A stretch of DNA of 64,000 nt from Paenibacillus sp. CC-CFT747 (GCA_030323305.1 CP106741.1:1576001-1640000); one strand, 5' to 3'; positions 37,505 through 47,035 are shown, numbered from the stretch's first letter. The notes: generated by a model from the letters alone, not told the origin. A program made the numbers and translations.

Positions 37505-38859
37505 TCAGCCTATCGTGATTTTGCCCTCCGGGTAGCGGAACCGTTCCTTCTTCTGCTGGGGGGTCAGGGAGTACGCAAGCGAAACGGGGCCGAGGCGTCC
37601 GACAAACATAAGGAGAATGAGGAACATTTTTCCTGCGTCGGTAAGCTGGGCCGTCAAGCCCAGGGACATGCCCGCCGTAGCGTAAGCCGATACCGTTTCG
37701 AACAGTACGCCGAGGAAGCTGTACTCCTCCGTAATGGAAAGCACCATGGCCGACAGCACGACGAGAATGAACGAAAGCAGGGTGAACGTAATCGCTTTGT
37801 AGATCCGGTCCTTCGCAATCCGCCGCTCGAACAGGACGATGTCCTCCTTGCCCCGCACCATCGCCAGGGTGGCTCCGATCAGAATGACGAAGGTCGTCAC
37901 CTTGATTCCTCCGCCGGACGATCCAGGCGCCGCCCCGATGAACATAAGAATCATGACAAAAAACTGCGTAGCCTGGCGCATGGAGGAAAGATCGAGGGTC
38001 GTCACCCCAGCCGAACGGGAGGAGACGGACTGCAGCATGGCTCCGAAGGTTTTGCCCATAGGCGACAGCGGCTGTAGGGTATGGGGATTCGTATACTCAA
38101 ACACAAGGATAACGAGCGTGCCCACCACAATGAGAACAGCCGAAGCACTCAGCACCACCTGGCTGTGCAGGGTCAGCTTCCGGTTCCGGGGTACGTGAGC
38201 AGGTCAGAGATGACGATAAAGCCGATCCCCCCGAGGAAAATCAAGATCATGGCCACCACGTTGATGAACGGGTCCCCCACATAATGGATAAAGCTTCCGG
38301 GTCTTCCGGAAAAGCTGCCGAACAGATCGAAGCCGGCATTGTTGAAGATGGACACGCTGTGAAAGATGCCGAAGTAGACGGCCTGCCCGAACGGCATCTC
38401 CAGAGACCAGCGGGACGTAAGCAGCACGGCCCCCGTCAGCTCGATCATCAAGGCATAGAGAAGCACCTTGCGGACCAGCCGGACGACCCCTTCGGCCGAA
38501 TGGTGGTTCATCGCCTCCTGCAGAATAAGCCGTTCCTGGTAGGAAATGCGGCGCCGGAGCACGAAAGCGATCAGGGTGGACATCGTCATGAAGCCCAGGC
38601 CTCCGATCTGGACGAGCACGAGGATCACGAGCTCCCCGAAGACGGTGAGGTCAGCCCCCGTGTTGAATACGGACAAGCCCGTCACACAGGTAGCCGACGT
38701 GGCGGTGAACAACGCGTCCAAATAGGACAGCCGGCCTTCCCCGGCATAGGCCTGGGGAAGAGACAGCAGCACCGATCCCACCAGGATGAGGACGATAAAC
38801 CCGAGGGCCAGCACCTGCGGAGGGCTAAGTATCAATTTTTTGCGGGAACGCTTGACCAT
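37505..38859 (-). CDS. ktrB: KtrB-type potassium channel subunit (TrkH/KtrB family; frameshift near 38190)
   Basis: About 451 residues after adding one C to the CCCC run near 38190 (TYPRNRKLTLHSQVVLS). Four M1-P-M2 repeats are seen, each with a selectivity-filter glycine: ATCVTGLSVFNTG, SIFNNAGFDLFG, SSRSAGVTTLD and SAYATAGMSLGLT. This is the membrane part of the Ktr Na+-dependent K+ uptake system, used in osmotic adaptation. It needs a KtrA RCK subunit, which is not encoded in this window, as is common in Bacillales. Start ATG 38859 is followed by the basic MVKRSRKK. It ends at the shared terminator 37419-37459. Confidence 0.9.
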
Positions 38860-39056
38860 AAGGAGAACTCCGTAGCATATGACGTTTGCGACTATTTTAA
38901 GCTTTGGGAGTCCGCAAGTAAAGAGGGACGGCCGCTGTCCCCTCCTGCCGGTGCAGGGGAACGGGTAGCGCCGTCCTTTTATTCCCGGTTCTGATCGTCG
39001 CCGGATGCCTTATCCGTGGTGTTGTTCCGCTTTCCCTTAATCCTCGCGCGCATACC

Positions 39057-39092
39057 GGGGCTTTCTCGCCAACAAAGTTACCGGATAAGGCT
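39057..39092 (+). repeat. 36-bp dispersed repeat, copy 1
   Basis: GGGGCTTTCTCGCCAACAAA followed by GTTACCGGATAAGGCT. It ends one base before the stop codon of the minus-strand hydrolase. Further copies are at 40296 (inverted), 43984, 47463 and 61334. Confidence 0.75.
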
Positions 39093-39093
39093 C

Positions 39094-40095
39094 TTACGCG
39101 TCGACAAACTTCGGCTTCGGCTGGTTCTTGCGGACATTCTCGAACAGGAAGTTCATCGTCCGCTTGATATACTCCTTCTTATGAGAGGAATTGTAGATCA
39201 GCTCATGCCGGCCGTCCGGAAGGAGCCACAGGCGGCTGGCGGGATTCGCCTTCTGGGTTTGGAAGAAGTTCACGATCCCCTGGTAAGGGGCCTTGTCATC
39301 CTTCTGACCATGGATAAGGAACAGCGGGATGCTGTACTCCGTCGTCTTGACCGTGTGGGAAGGAACCTGCTGCAGGTTGAAGCCGCTGATGAAAGGCAGC
39401 ATAAGGTTCACGAGAAACACGGACGGAAAACGCGGCAGGATGTCCAGCTTCTGCTTCATGTTGAAGAACATCGTATCCTTGTCAAGAATAAACGTGCTGT
39501 CGAGGATCATTCCGTTGATGTCTGTGCTGTGCAGGGCCGCCTGGAGAGCGGTACCCGCCCCCATGGAGAAGCCCCAGATGTACACCTGCTCGTCCCCGCG
39601 TTTCTTGACATACTGAATGGCGCCGAGCAGCTCCTTAGACTCGAGAATGCCGCCCGTCACCTTCGCCCCGCGGGCAAAGGCGTAATCGAACATCAGGATG
39701 TTGAACCGGTTGGCGTGAAGCTCCTTCGCCAGCTCGTACATCGGAACCCACGGCTCCTCTCGGTTCGCTCCATAGCCATGCGACAGAATAACCGTAATCT
39801 TCGACAAGCCGGGGATGTACCAGCCGTCGATCATCCTCATGGAGTTGGAGCTCGGGAATTCCACTTCCTTATAATCGAGGCCCGCGGCTTTCTTAGGATT
39901 CGACAGGAGCGGAGGAACCTTCGGGCTCTCCAGCGTATAGGCGATATAGGCGTAGAAGCTGACAATCGAGCTCATGGTGAACAAAATCAGGAACAAGGAG
40001 ATGAACCAGACCTTCATGCGTCTGCTAAAGCGCGGCTTCTTTATGATAACGCTTTCATTATATAAGACCGGCGAACGGGAAGCGGGAATACTCAT
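39094..40095 (-). CDS. Membrane-anchored alpha/beta hydrolase
   Basis: 333 intact residues. One N-terminal membrane segment (about 28-50, VWFISLFLILFTMSSIVSFYAY) is followed by a hydrolase domain: oxyanion loop LSHGYGANR (about 104-112), nucleophile elbow WGFSMGAGTA (Ser near 175), acid in HGQKDDKAPYQG and a His in PDGRHELIY. It resembles the YqkD/YfhR-type esterases of Bacillales, with unknown substrate. A sequence differing by one base from the CcpA cre consensus (TGATAACGCTTTCA, 40044-40057) lies within codons 13-17. The dispersed repeat copy 1 directly follows the stop. Confidence 0.8.
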   Translation of the reverse strand: MSIPASRSPVLYNESVIIKKPRFSRRMKVWFISLFLILFTMSSIVSFYAYIAYTLESPKVPPLLSNPKKAAGLDYKEVEFPSSNSMRMIDGWYIPGLSKITVILSHGYGANREEPWVPMYELAKELHANRFNILMFDYAFARGAKVTGGILESKELLGAIQYVKKRGDEQVYIWGFSMGAGTALQAALHSTDINGMILDSTFILDKDTMFFNMKQKLDILPRFPSVFLVNLMLPFISGFNLQQVPSHTVKTTEYSIPLFLIHGQKDDKAPYQGIVNFFQTQKANPASRLWLLPDGRHELIYNSSHKKEYIKRTMNFLFENVRKNQPKPKFVDA

Positions 40096-40598
40096 GAAGC
40101 ATCGATCCTCTCGGTTGTGATTACACTGGAATATAAATTTTCGGAAAATTCTAACTTAGTTATATTGTAACCTTTTAGAGGGACGAACGGGTTAAAGGGT
40201 CATTACTTTTGTATTACAAAATATTACACGATTTTCGGGACTTTGGGCCGTGGAAACCGGGACTTTGGACCTGTCTTTCAGGCAAATGAGCCCTAGTGCC
40301 TTATCCGGTAACTCTGTAGGCGGAGAAAACCTCTGTAAGCGCGCGAAAATCCATAGGCAGCAGAGCCTTATTGGCGGATAAGGCCCTAGCCGCTGGTTTT
40401 ATCGTTCCAGCCCTCCGCGCCTTCCGCGAGCTCTGCTGTCCCGCCGGGAAGAGGGACCCAAAAAGCTTCGGGCAGCTGGCGTTCTGCTTTCCGGCAACGA
40501 TTTCGAATTCATGCTCCGGCGTGGAGGAGGCCGGCATTGGGCGCGAGCAGCCCGCTCGAGGTTAACGAGTTCCCCTCCACCCGTCGGGCAGCCGACGA
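40096..40598. other. Intergenic region holding an inverted copy of the 36-bp repeat
   Basis: No gene-like frame with a ribosome site. The first 120 bases are AT-rich (promoter of the hydrolase). The rest leads into the large repeat at 40599. Short frames at 40301-40565 run through repeat sequence and are not credible. Confidence 0.5.
40296..40334 (-). repeat. 36-bp dispersed repeat, copy 2 (inverted)
   Basis: Reverse complement reads TTTTCTCCGCCTACAGAG, then TTACCGGATAAGGCACT. It matches the other copies at the core and flanks with a few changes, and is the only copy on the minus strand. Confidence 0.6.
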
Positions 40599-40798
40599 AG
40601 ATAGAGGAACTCCGGTGCGCTAATCCCCCCCTTTTGCCTAGTTGCTCAAAAGATAGAGGAACTCAGGTTCGTTATATCCGGCCAATCCGGTCAAAAAGAG
40701 CGGCTGGGGAGAAATTTTTCAAAATAGAACGGAGTTCCTCTACCGTTACTGCCCCCTCTCCAAAAGGGAGAATAAAGGAACCGAGTTCCTTTATTTCG
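40599..40798 (+). repeat. About 200-bp dispersed structured repeat, copy A
   Basis: Contains ATAGAGGAACTC twice (40600 and 40653), then GAGTTCCTCTACCGTT (about 40733) and ATAAAGGAACCGAGTTCCTT (about 40772), so direct and inverted GGAACTC arms alternate. Related to copies at 55284 and 61085 but the most diverged. No protein frame is plausible. Confidence 0.65.
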
Positions 40799-40945
40799 CC
40801 AAGGGAGCCGGGCTTTTCCTGCCCGCGGCTGAACCTTTTATCCTTTCTTAATCCTTCGTTTACGGTTTGGAAAGAAACGGACCTTATTCTATTAGTAAAG
40901 ACGCTAAGCGTTAATCCCTAAAGTAAACAAAGGAGCTGGGAGCGA

Positions 40946-41638
40946 ATGGAGAAACAGCAGGTAAGCAAGGAGAAGAGGTTTTACCGGATGACGGCTTTGG
41001 GGCTCATGGCGGGAAGCTTGCTCGTTCTGATCTTTCGGGGGATGCATGGGGATCTTCCGGCCGGGGATGCGCATGCCGCGATGGGCTTCATCGCCCACCA
41101 CCCCTTCTACAAAGGGGTTCATCTGGGCGCGGTGGTCGGGGTCATGGTGACCGTACTGGGGTTGGTTTCCTTCGTCGGTACTTTGAAGAACGGCTCCGCC
41201 CGGCTCGTTGGCTGGCTGAGCGCCTCCATTGCTTCGGTTGGGGCGGCCGTCCACATCATGGAGCATTCCATCGACGGCCATGCCGGGGAAACGCTCGCCC
41301 ATACTTGGAAAGCGGCTTCCGTCGCGGAGCAAGCGGGTATCGAGCATTCGGCCGGAACCATCTTTGTCACCCTGCATGGTCCGGCACTGGTCGGCATCAG
41401 CATGCTCTGGGCGCTGGCCGTATTCCTGCTCGCCCGGGTGGTGCGGCTGGAAGGATACCGCTCCTGGCTGTTCTGGTCGGGGTCGATTGTGAGCGCCCTG
41501 ACCTTCGTCCTGTGTCTGATCCAGTTCCTCTACCCGGATTTCATTCCTGGCGTTCTCATCTTCGGCCTGCTGGTTTCCCTTGTGCAGCTTTGGATCTTTT
41601 CGCTTGGCGCAGCCTTGTGGCGGCGAAGCCTCCGGTAG
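40946..41638 (+). CDS. Hypothetical multi-pass membrane protein
   Basis: 230 intact residues with about six hydrophobic segments. AAAGGAG lies ten bases before ATG 40946. His residues cluster in outer or loop regions (MHGDLPAGDAHAAMGFIAHH, HIMEHSIDGHAGETLAH, IEHSAGTIFVTLHG), which may hint at metal or haem binding. No family is recognised. It stands alone, convergent with the DUF3891 gene. Confidence 0.6.
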   Translation: MEKQQVSKEKRFYRMTALGLMAGSLLVLIFRGMHGDLPAGDAHAAMGFIAHHPFYKGVHLGAVVGVMVTVLGLVSFVGTLKNGSARLVGWLSASIASVGAAVHIMEHSIDGHAGETLAHTWKAASVAEQAGIEHSAGTIFVTLHGPALVGISMLWALAVFLLARVVRLEGYRSWLFWSGSIVSALTFVLCLIQFLYPDFIPGVLIFGLLVSLVQLWIFSLGAALWRRSLR

Positions 41639-41719
41639 CCGGCCGAACGGGTCACTGTCCCGGCTTGCGTTCGGTCTGATGGATGGACACAGCACTGGAG
41701 GCTTTGCCGCCAGAATGGA

Positions 41720-42500
41720 TCATGCCCCGGTAAAGCGGATCATCCGCTCCCGCCACGGAGTCTCCCGGTAGGCCGCGGCAATGCCCTTCTCCCGCGCGGA
41801 GGCCTTGGGCACTTCCTTGAACCGGAAGGAACCCGACGCTCCCACGACCAGCGGACTCGGGGTAAGCCGGACGGTTTCCCTGTCCTCCCAACCGGCGCGG
41901 ATCTTCTGCCTCCCGAGAAAATCAAACGTCTCGGCGAAGCCCCGGCATAGAAGCGGAGAGGCTCTCCGGGCTCCTGCAGGCTGACGAAGAGCGACAGGGT
42001 GTCGCAGAACTGCAGCACCTCAAGGTGGTAGGCGATATCCTTCCCCGCTTCTCCCCCGTCCAGCCGTTCCCGGCCTTGATGGCGCCCCGGCGCTGCTGCT
42101 CCCAAGCGAGGAACCGGTCCACGCCGTCCTTCTCGATGTCTCCCAGCCCGCCTATCCGGTCTTCGTGGAAGAACGAAGCGTAGTGCAGGGAATTCAGCAG
42201 GGCGGCGTATTCATTACGCTCCTGAACCTCATCCACCCCCTGCCGGTAATACGGCAGCTTCAGCCCGACGGGCAGATCCCGGAAGCTGTACGGCCGCTGC
42301 TCCCTGTCGTTCCACATCGGATGAACGTCCAGCGGGATCCAGCCCCGGTCGTGCTCCTGGATGGCAAGCCGTACGTCCTCATAGAGCACCGAGCCGGTCA
42401 GGCTCTCATCCTTCCAGAACCCTGCGGCCGCTCCCGAGAAGCGGGCGTGGTCATCCTGCGCGGTCATGACCCATACATCGTCGCGCTCATATACGATCAT
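41720..42500 (-). CDS. DUF3891 family protein (two frameshifts)
   Basis: About 260 residues after adding one G near 42056 (GWTGGEAGKDIAYHLEVLQF) and one near 41942 (FYAGGFAETFDFLGRQ). Family features are MTAQDDHARFSGAAAGFWK, EHDRGWIPLDVHPMW, and the repaired QFCDTLSLFVSLQEPGE. His-Asp pairs in QDDHARFSG and EHDRGW suggest an HD-like hydrolase fold, an inference. The restored stop is TGA at 41720-41722. It is 36 bases upstream of the DUF72 gene on the same strand, so the two may be co-transcribed. Function unknown. Confidence 0.75.
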
Positions 42501-42535
42501 AAGCGGTTCCTCCCCTATTTGTTTCCTGGCAGAAC

Positions 42536-43399
42536 CTAACCCCCTTCGAACAAATCCAGCTGCTCCGGCTGATCCCTCGCGGGGTCCGGCACCTCCATGC
42601 CGAGGAGCTCCATCATCTGCTTGGCGTTGGCCGCCGCATCCCCACCGGAGTTGTTATTGAACACAACGCACAGCCCGGCGCACTCCTGCTCCAGCTGCAG
42701 GAGCTTGTCCTTCCACTCCTCGAGCTCGTCCCGGCTGTACCGGTACAGGTAGCGCACCTCCCGCCAATTCGGCGAGCCTCCCTGGTTCCAGCCGGCCGCG
42801 TTGCGTCCGTGGAAGCGCACGACGGTAAGCTCAGGGTGGGTGGCGGCGAGCACCGTCGGGATGGACCCCGGCCCCGCCTGCGGTTCGTCGCAGACGCTGT
42901 GGATCCAGCCCTCCCGGCGCATGAAATCGAGCGTCCGCTCCCTCATCTCTCCCTCGAACCAACTCTGATGGCGGAATTCGAGCGCCACCGGCAGGCCGTG
43001 CATCAGCTCCTTCGTCAGCCGCAGCAGCCCGACGTTCTCCCGCGTGCAGTCGAACCAGGGCGGGTACTGGAACAGCACCGCCGTCAGCTTGCCGGCCTCC
43101 ACCACCGGCTGAATCGACTCCCGGAAGGCCCGGAACATCTCGTCCCGGTTCTCGAAGGGATTCGGCCCGCGCAGGTGGCCGGTCATGCCCTGATAAGCCT
43201 TGAGGAGGAACCCGAAGCCGGGAGGGGTCTCGTCCACCCATTTGGTATAATTACGCAGCGATTGGACGGCATAGAACGAGCTGTCCACCTCCACGACCGA
43301 AAAATGCTTGGCATAGGCCGAAAGCTTGTGTCGTCTCGCCTCCGCATCCGGGTACAGGTCATCATGATCCCCCCATCCCGTCAGTCCGATCCGGATCAT
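42536..43399 (-). CDS. DUF72 family protein (YecE/YunF-like)
   Basis: 287 intact residues. The DUF72 start IRIGLTGWGDHDDLYP, VVEVDSSFYAVQSLRNYTKW, LFQYPPWFDCTRENV, VALEFRHQSWF and VRFHGRNAAGW are all present. The fold is a TIM barrel of unproven function. The order on the minus strand is DUF72 then DUF3891, with 35 bases between, suggesting one operon. The gene ends in an acidic tail (QLDLFEGG). Confidence 0.85.
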   Translation of the reverse strand: MIRIGLTGWGDHDDLYPDAEARRHKLSAYAKHFSVVEVDSSFYAVQSLRNYTKWVDETPPGFGFLLKAYQGMTGHLRGPNPFENRDEMFRAFRESIQPVVEAGKLTAVLFQYPPWFDCTRENVGLLRLTKELMHGLPVALEFRHQSWFEGEMRERTLDFMRREGWIHSVCDEPQAGPGSIPTVLAATHPELTVVRFHGRNAAGWNQGGSPNWREVRYLYRYSRDELEEWKDKLLQLEQECAGLCVVFNNNSGGDAAANAKQMMELLGMEVPDPARDQPEQLDLFEGG

Positions 43400-43637
43400 C
43401 CCGGTTCCTCCCTCCTGTTCTCTTGTACCCTTACCTTACCAAAAAAGCCCCCTGCCGAAACAAAGAACGGCCCGGTCGTCCTTACCCGATCCGTAAAGTC
43501 CTGGGGGTGCCGGCCGGATGGGGGCTTCCGGACGCAAAGCCAGCTGTCAGGCACGGATTTACCGGGGAAGGAAGACCGGCTGTGCGGGGTATGGTATAAT
43601 CTTACTTACAAGTTTTCCAGAAAAGGGGAATCGATTT

Positions 43638-43829
43638 ATGCACTCCTTCATGTGGTCCAGCTTTTTCATCCAGCTCTTTTCGGTGCTCCTATTCGTGCTT
43701 GTGATCATCCTGATCCTTAAGCTGCCGGGCCTCTTCCGCCGGGTAACCCGGCAGGAGCAGGAGATTCAAGGGTTGAAGGCGCAGCTTGCCGATCTGAACA
43801 ACCGGCTGCCGGAAGACGCCGGAAAGTAG
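43638..43829 (+). CDS. Small membrane-anchored protein
   Basis: 63 residues: MHSFMWSSFFIQLFSVLLF leads a single membrane segment (about 8-30), then a charged coiled-coil tail (RRVTRQEQEIQGLKAQLADLNN). AAAAGGGGAA lies eight bases before ATG 43638. A strong terminator follows. The type is common in Bacillales, with no known role. Confidence 0.65.
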   Translation: MHSFMWSSFFIQLFSVLLFVLVIILILKLPGLFRRVTRQEQEIQGLKAQLADLNNRLPEDAGK

Positions 43830-43853
43830 CTCCAGTGGGCGCCTGAACCTGAC

Positions 43854-43924
43854 AAAAGCCCCTCAGCCGAACACGCGGATGTCCTGGCATCTCCTCATCC
43901 GCTTGTCCCGGTTGGGGCTTTTTT
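43854..43924 (+). terminator. Intrinsic terminator after the 63-residue gene
   Basis: Outer stem AAAAGCCCC (43854-43862) with GGGGCTTTTTT (43914-43924) and an inner GCGGATG/CATCCGC stem. A long-armed hairpin with a T6 end. Confidence 0.85.
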
Positions 43925-43983
43925 CAATCTCTCTCCTGCCTCTTACGGGATTTGCCCGGAAAGTTTTATCCTCTCCCCTGCCT

Positions 43984-44018
43984 CCGGTTTTCCCGCCAAC
44001 AAAGTTACCGGATAAGGA
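43984..44018 (+). repeat. 36-bp dispersed repeat, copy 3
   Basis: CGGTTTTCCCGCCAACAAAG then TTACCGGATAAGGA. It ends exactly at the stop codon of the Cry-like gene on the minus strand, as copy 1 does at the hydrolase. Confidence 0.75.
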
Positions 44019-45403
44019 CTAAGGCCTCTTCGGAATGCCGGTTGCCGCCAGCTGCTTCCAGTGATTGTTCACCGGCGTCATCAGCTTCTCCAGGCTGTCC
44101 AGCTTGGCTTGGTAGGACGACTCGATGCCGCGGTAATAGCTGTCCCGGGCCGGCTGGCAATCGTCCTTGCCGGAGTGGTAATGGTCCTTGTCCTTCCGGT
44201 AATCCTCATACTTCTGGCTCGTATACTTGGCATACGGGTCCTCGAAGTACCAGTAGGTGAAGCTGGTGCAGCTGGCGGCCGCTCCTCCGTGGCAGTAGGA
44301 GTCGGTGTGGCTCTTCGGCTCGGAGATGCTTACGAGATGCGCGGCCCGCTGCGTGTTCAGATCGGCCTTGACGAGCGGGTAAGGCCCGCTGTCCGGATCG
44401 GTCACATAGCTGACGTAATTAGCCGCCTGCTCCTTGACCTTCTGGCTGTATTGGGAGTTCTGGGGAGCCTGGTGGTTCTCGAGCATCGCCTTCTCCTCCA
44501 GCAGGCTTAGATGGAGGGAAGCGGCGGAGACGAAGACTGCCAGTCCGGGCTTGCGGAAATCTTTCTCCTGCAAGGTTCCCACCACCTCGGTCACGCGGGA
44601 AATGTAATCGTCGAGCTGGGCCTGCTTCTCGTTAACCGGCTTCGAGATCCCGCGGTAATTGCTGTCGAGATCGAGAAGCACCCCTTCACCTTGCCGTCCA
44701 GGCTCTCGATGTCGAGGTGAACGATGTCCTGCTTGATCATGTCCGCGAGAGACTTGAAGATAGCTTGCCAGTCCGTTTTATTGCCCGGGAAGATAACCGG
44801 CAGGATAGCCGCTCCGATAATGTTGAAGGGCTCGGGAAGAAGCCAAACGAGGCCCTCGCCGAACTTGATCAGCGTTTCCCAATCCGGGGTATCCGATGCG
44901 GCCAGAACTTGGGGAAGCGGCGTCCGCACCGGCTCGGGATACGAGAGCTGGACGGTTGTCTCCTGCACGGAGGCATGGGTCAGAAAATAGATCATGACGG
45001 ACTGGTTTGTCGTCCTTCGCAGGAGGGCGGTATTCTTCGGGATGGCTCCATAGTCTTCCTTCAGGTAGCTGAACTGGTCCTCGAGCGGGACCTCGCCCTC
45101 CAGAAGAGGGCTGAATCGTGTGACTTCCCCGGAAGCGCACGCCTTCCGGATCGACAGAAGCTTCTCCTCGGCGGGAGAAAGCGGCGGAAACCCGGAAGCC
45201 GGGGTAACCGGCACACCCGTGCTGCGGTTCGCCCAAACGGATTCAGCGGCGGCCTTAACCTCGGGGCTTTCGTCCCCTCCCTGCCATTCCACGCCTCCCT
45301 GTGCCGCCGCGGCGGCCAGCTGACCGGCCAGCTTCCGCCGGAGGTAACCGGCCGAATCGAGGGAGGGGGCAATGGATTCCAGAACAAAGCGAATGGTCGT
45401 CAT
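44019..45403 (-). CDS. Delta-endotoxin (Cry) domain I-like protein (frameshift near 44685)
   Basis: About 461 residues after adding one G to the GGGG run near 44685. After a unique N-terminal part (1-140), residues about 160-320 resemble the helical pore-forming domain I of Cry toxins: EPFNIIGAAILPVIFPG, IFKSLADMIKQDIVHLDIE, and most clearly GLAVFVSAASLHLSLLEEKA, the counterpart of the buried central helix. The C-terminal part (to 461) is Tyr/Asp/Lys-rich (WYFEDPYAKYTSQKYEDYRK) with SSYQAKLDSLEKLM. Receptor-binding domains II and III are missing. ATG 45403 overlaps the stop of the upstream acidic-repeat gene. A toxin or bacteriocin-like pore former is inferred; no signal peptide is visible. 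Confidence 0.65.
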
Positions 45404-46274
45404 AAAACGGCCTCTTTGTATTTTTGGGTCAGTGCCAGCTTTACCACCTCGGCGGCAACCGGGAAGGGCAGCGGCTGGTTTTTGTACTTGTAAGCGGCTA
45501 TGCGGTGGTAAATGTCATAATCGTTGAACACCTTGGACAGCTCGTCGATCAGGGCCATCTTGGCCGTAGCCGGCCATTTGAACGGCTCCGAAGAGGGACG
45601 GGTGGCCGCGATGAACTGCAGCGCCAGCAGCTGCTGCGGGAAGGTCAGCTTGTCGGACTTGACGAGGTCCCCGAGCTTCTCCCACGCCTTCGCATCCGAA
45701 ATACCGATCCAGTTCGTCAGCTTCTGGTCGATATCGCTCTTCTGCTGGGGGTCAGGCTGGAGTTCTTGTTCGGGTTCTCCTTGTTGTATTTGTTCAGGAT
45801 GTAGATAATGAACGGTACTCCCACCGCCCCGAAGGCCATAATCCCGGTCATCAGCTTGGTATAGGTATCGGTTTTGTCGGGAGCCTGCCGGGCCTCCTGG
45901 GACAGCCGCTCCATCCGGGCTTCCAGCCGGGTCAGCCGCAGGTCCACCTCATCGTCATCGTCGTCGACTTCTTCGCCGCCGCTCTCGTCGTCATACACGT
46001 CATCTTCTTCGGAAGAAAGGCTTTCGTCATCGGAATCACTCGGATCACTGGGGTCGCTTGGGTCATCCGGGTCGCTCGGGTCATCCGGGTCACTGGGATC
46101 GTCGGGATCGCTCGGATCGTCCGGATCACTAGGATCGTCGGGATCGCTCGGATCATCCGGATCACTGGGATCGTCGGGATCACTGGGATCGCTCGGGTCA
46201 TCCGGATCGTCCGGCTCGGGGTCGACAGGCTCATTCGGGTCTACGGGCTCATACGGTTCTACGGGTTCTGGCAT
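45400..46274 (-). CDS. Acidic-repeat membrane protein linked to the Cry-like gene (frameshift near 45748)
   Basis: About 291 residues after adding one C to CCCCC near 45748. Residues 1-85 are almost only Asp, Pro, Ser and Glu, with a six-residue period (DDPSDP) encoded by an 18-base tandem repeat. A very acidic stretch (EEVDDDDDEVDLRL) and short coiled coil follow, then one membrane segment (about 145-162, GIMAFGAVGVPFIIYIL). The restored helical C-terminus includes QQKSDIDQKLTNWIGISDAKAWEKLG and ends QKYKEAVL. Its stop overlaps the Cry-like start (ATGA), so the two are coupled. It could be an anchor, chaperone or immunity-type partner; the family is unknown. Confidence 0.6.
46025..46235 (-). 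repeat. 18-base tandem repeat (minisatellite) coding for an Asp-Pro-Ser tract
   Basis: About ten imperfect copies of an 18-base unit, with plus-strand forms such as GGATCACTGGGATCGTCG, within the acidic gene. The unit length keeps the frame, so copy-number change would alter only tract length. Confidence 0.85.
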
Positions 46275-46297
46275 AAGGGAAAGTCTCCTTCCGGGTA

Positions 46298-47035
46298 TTA
46301 GGTATAAAAGAAACCACAGAGCGCCAGGCGCTCTCTCTCCGCCGTTACCACCGGCGTTACGAAATGCTTGTAATGGTCGGCGCTTTCCTCCACGTCGAGC
46401 AGCGTCAACTGGTTGAACTTAGGCGGAACGGATGTCTCGGCCCCCTGCCGGTTCACCATCGTCAGAACCCCTCCCCACTCCGGGTTCCAATCCGGGGTCC
46501 AGTTGAATATAAAAGCCAGCCGGCGCCGCGTTCCGTCCTTCTTCCGGCTCCGGTCCGAATGGGGGCCGAGATAATGCCCGGGGCCGTAACGGGTCACCCC
46601 GACAATATCCGCACTGACCGGATGAATGCCGGTTACCCTCTCGATGAAGCCGAACCATTCCGGTGAGCTTAGCGTGGCCGACAGCCGGTAGACCGCATGC
46701 TTCCCGCAGCTGCGGTGCGGGATCCATTGGTCATACAGGTATGTAAAGATTTGGCGGTCCCGGGCCAGCTGAAGCTGGTCCTCCAACAGGCCGCGGACCG
46801 CGGGAGTCAGCTTCTCCACGGAAGCGCTGCACACCCCGTTGTGAAACCGCAGCTTAAATTCTTCCCGAACCTCTTCCAGACTCGCTCCAATCTCCAGGGC
46901 TTCTTCGGAGGACAGAATGTCCGGAATATGGACATACCGCCTGCTCCGAAAGTGGAGCTCCGCCTCCCGGATCCCTTCTTCACCGGCTGCCCACAGGTAA
47001 GGCCGTTCCACCGTATACTCTTTCATCTCCTTCAT
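46298..47035 (-). CDS. 2-oxoglutarate/Fe(II)-dependent oxygenase (prolyl hydroxylase-like)
   Basis: 245 residues from ATG 47035, chosen because AAAGGGGG lies eight bases upstream; 47041 is possible. The iron-binding His and Asp are in GHYLGPHSDRSRKKD (about 158-172), the distal His in DHYKHFVTPV (about 222-231), and the 2-oxoglutarate-binding Arg in AERERLALCGFFYT at the C-terminus. This is the double-stranded beta-helix of the SM-20/P4H-like 2OG-FeII_Oxy_3 family, which hydroxylates proline or other side chains. It is 23 bases upstream of the Pro-rich acidic-repeat gene on the same strand, so that protein's prolines are a possible target; this is inference. Confidence 0.8.
   Translation of the reverse strand: MKEMKEYTVERPYLWAAGEEGIREAELHFRSRRYVHIPDILSSEEALEIGASLEEVREEFKLRFHNGVCSASVEKLTPAVRGLLEDQLQLARDRQIFTYLYDQWIPHRSCGKHAVYRLSATLSSPEWFGFIERVTGIHPVSADIVGVTRYGPGHYLGPHSDRSRKKDGTRRRLAFIFNWTPDWNPEWGGVLTMVNRQGAETSVPPKFNQLTLLDVEESADHYKHFVTPVVTAERERLALCGFFYT

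Noticed and set aside
45874..46416. Plus-strand 180-codon frame coding a Gly-Ser-Leu repeat protein
   Set aside because: It is the mirror of the Asp-Pro-Ser minisatellite in the minus-strand gene, with no ribosome site.
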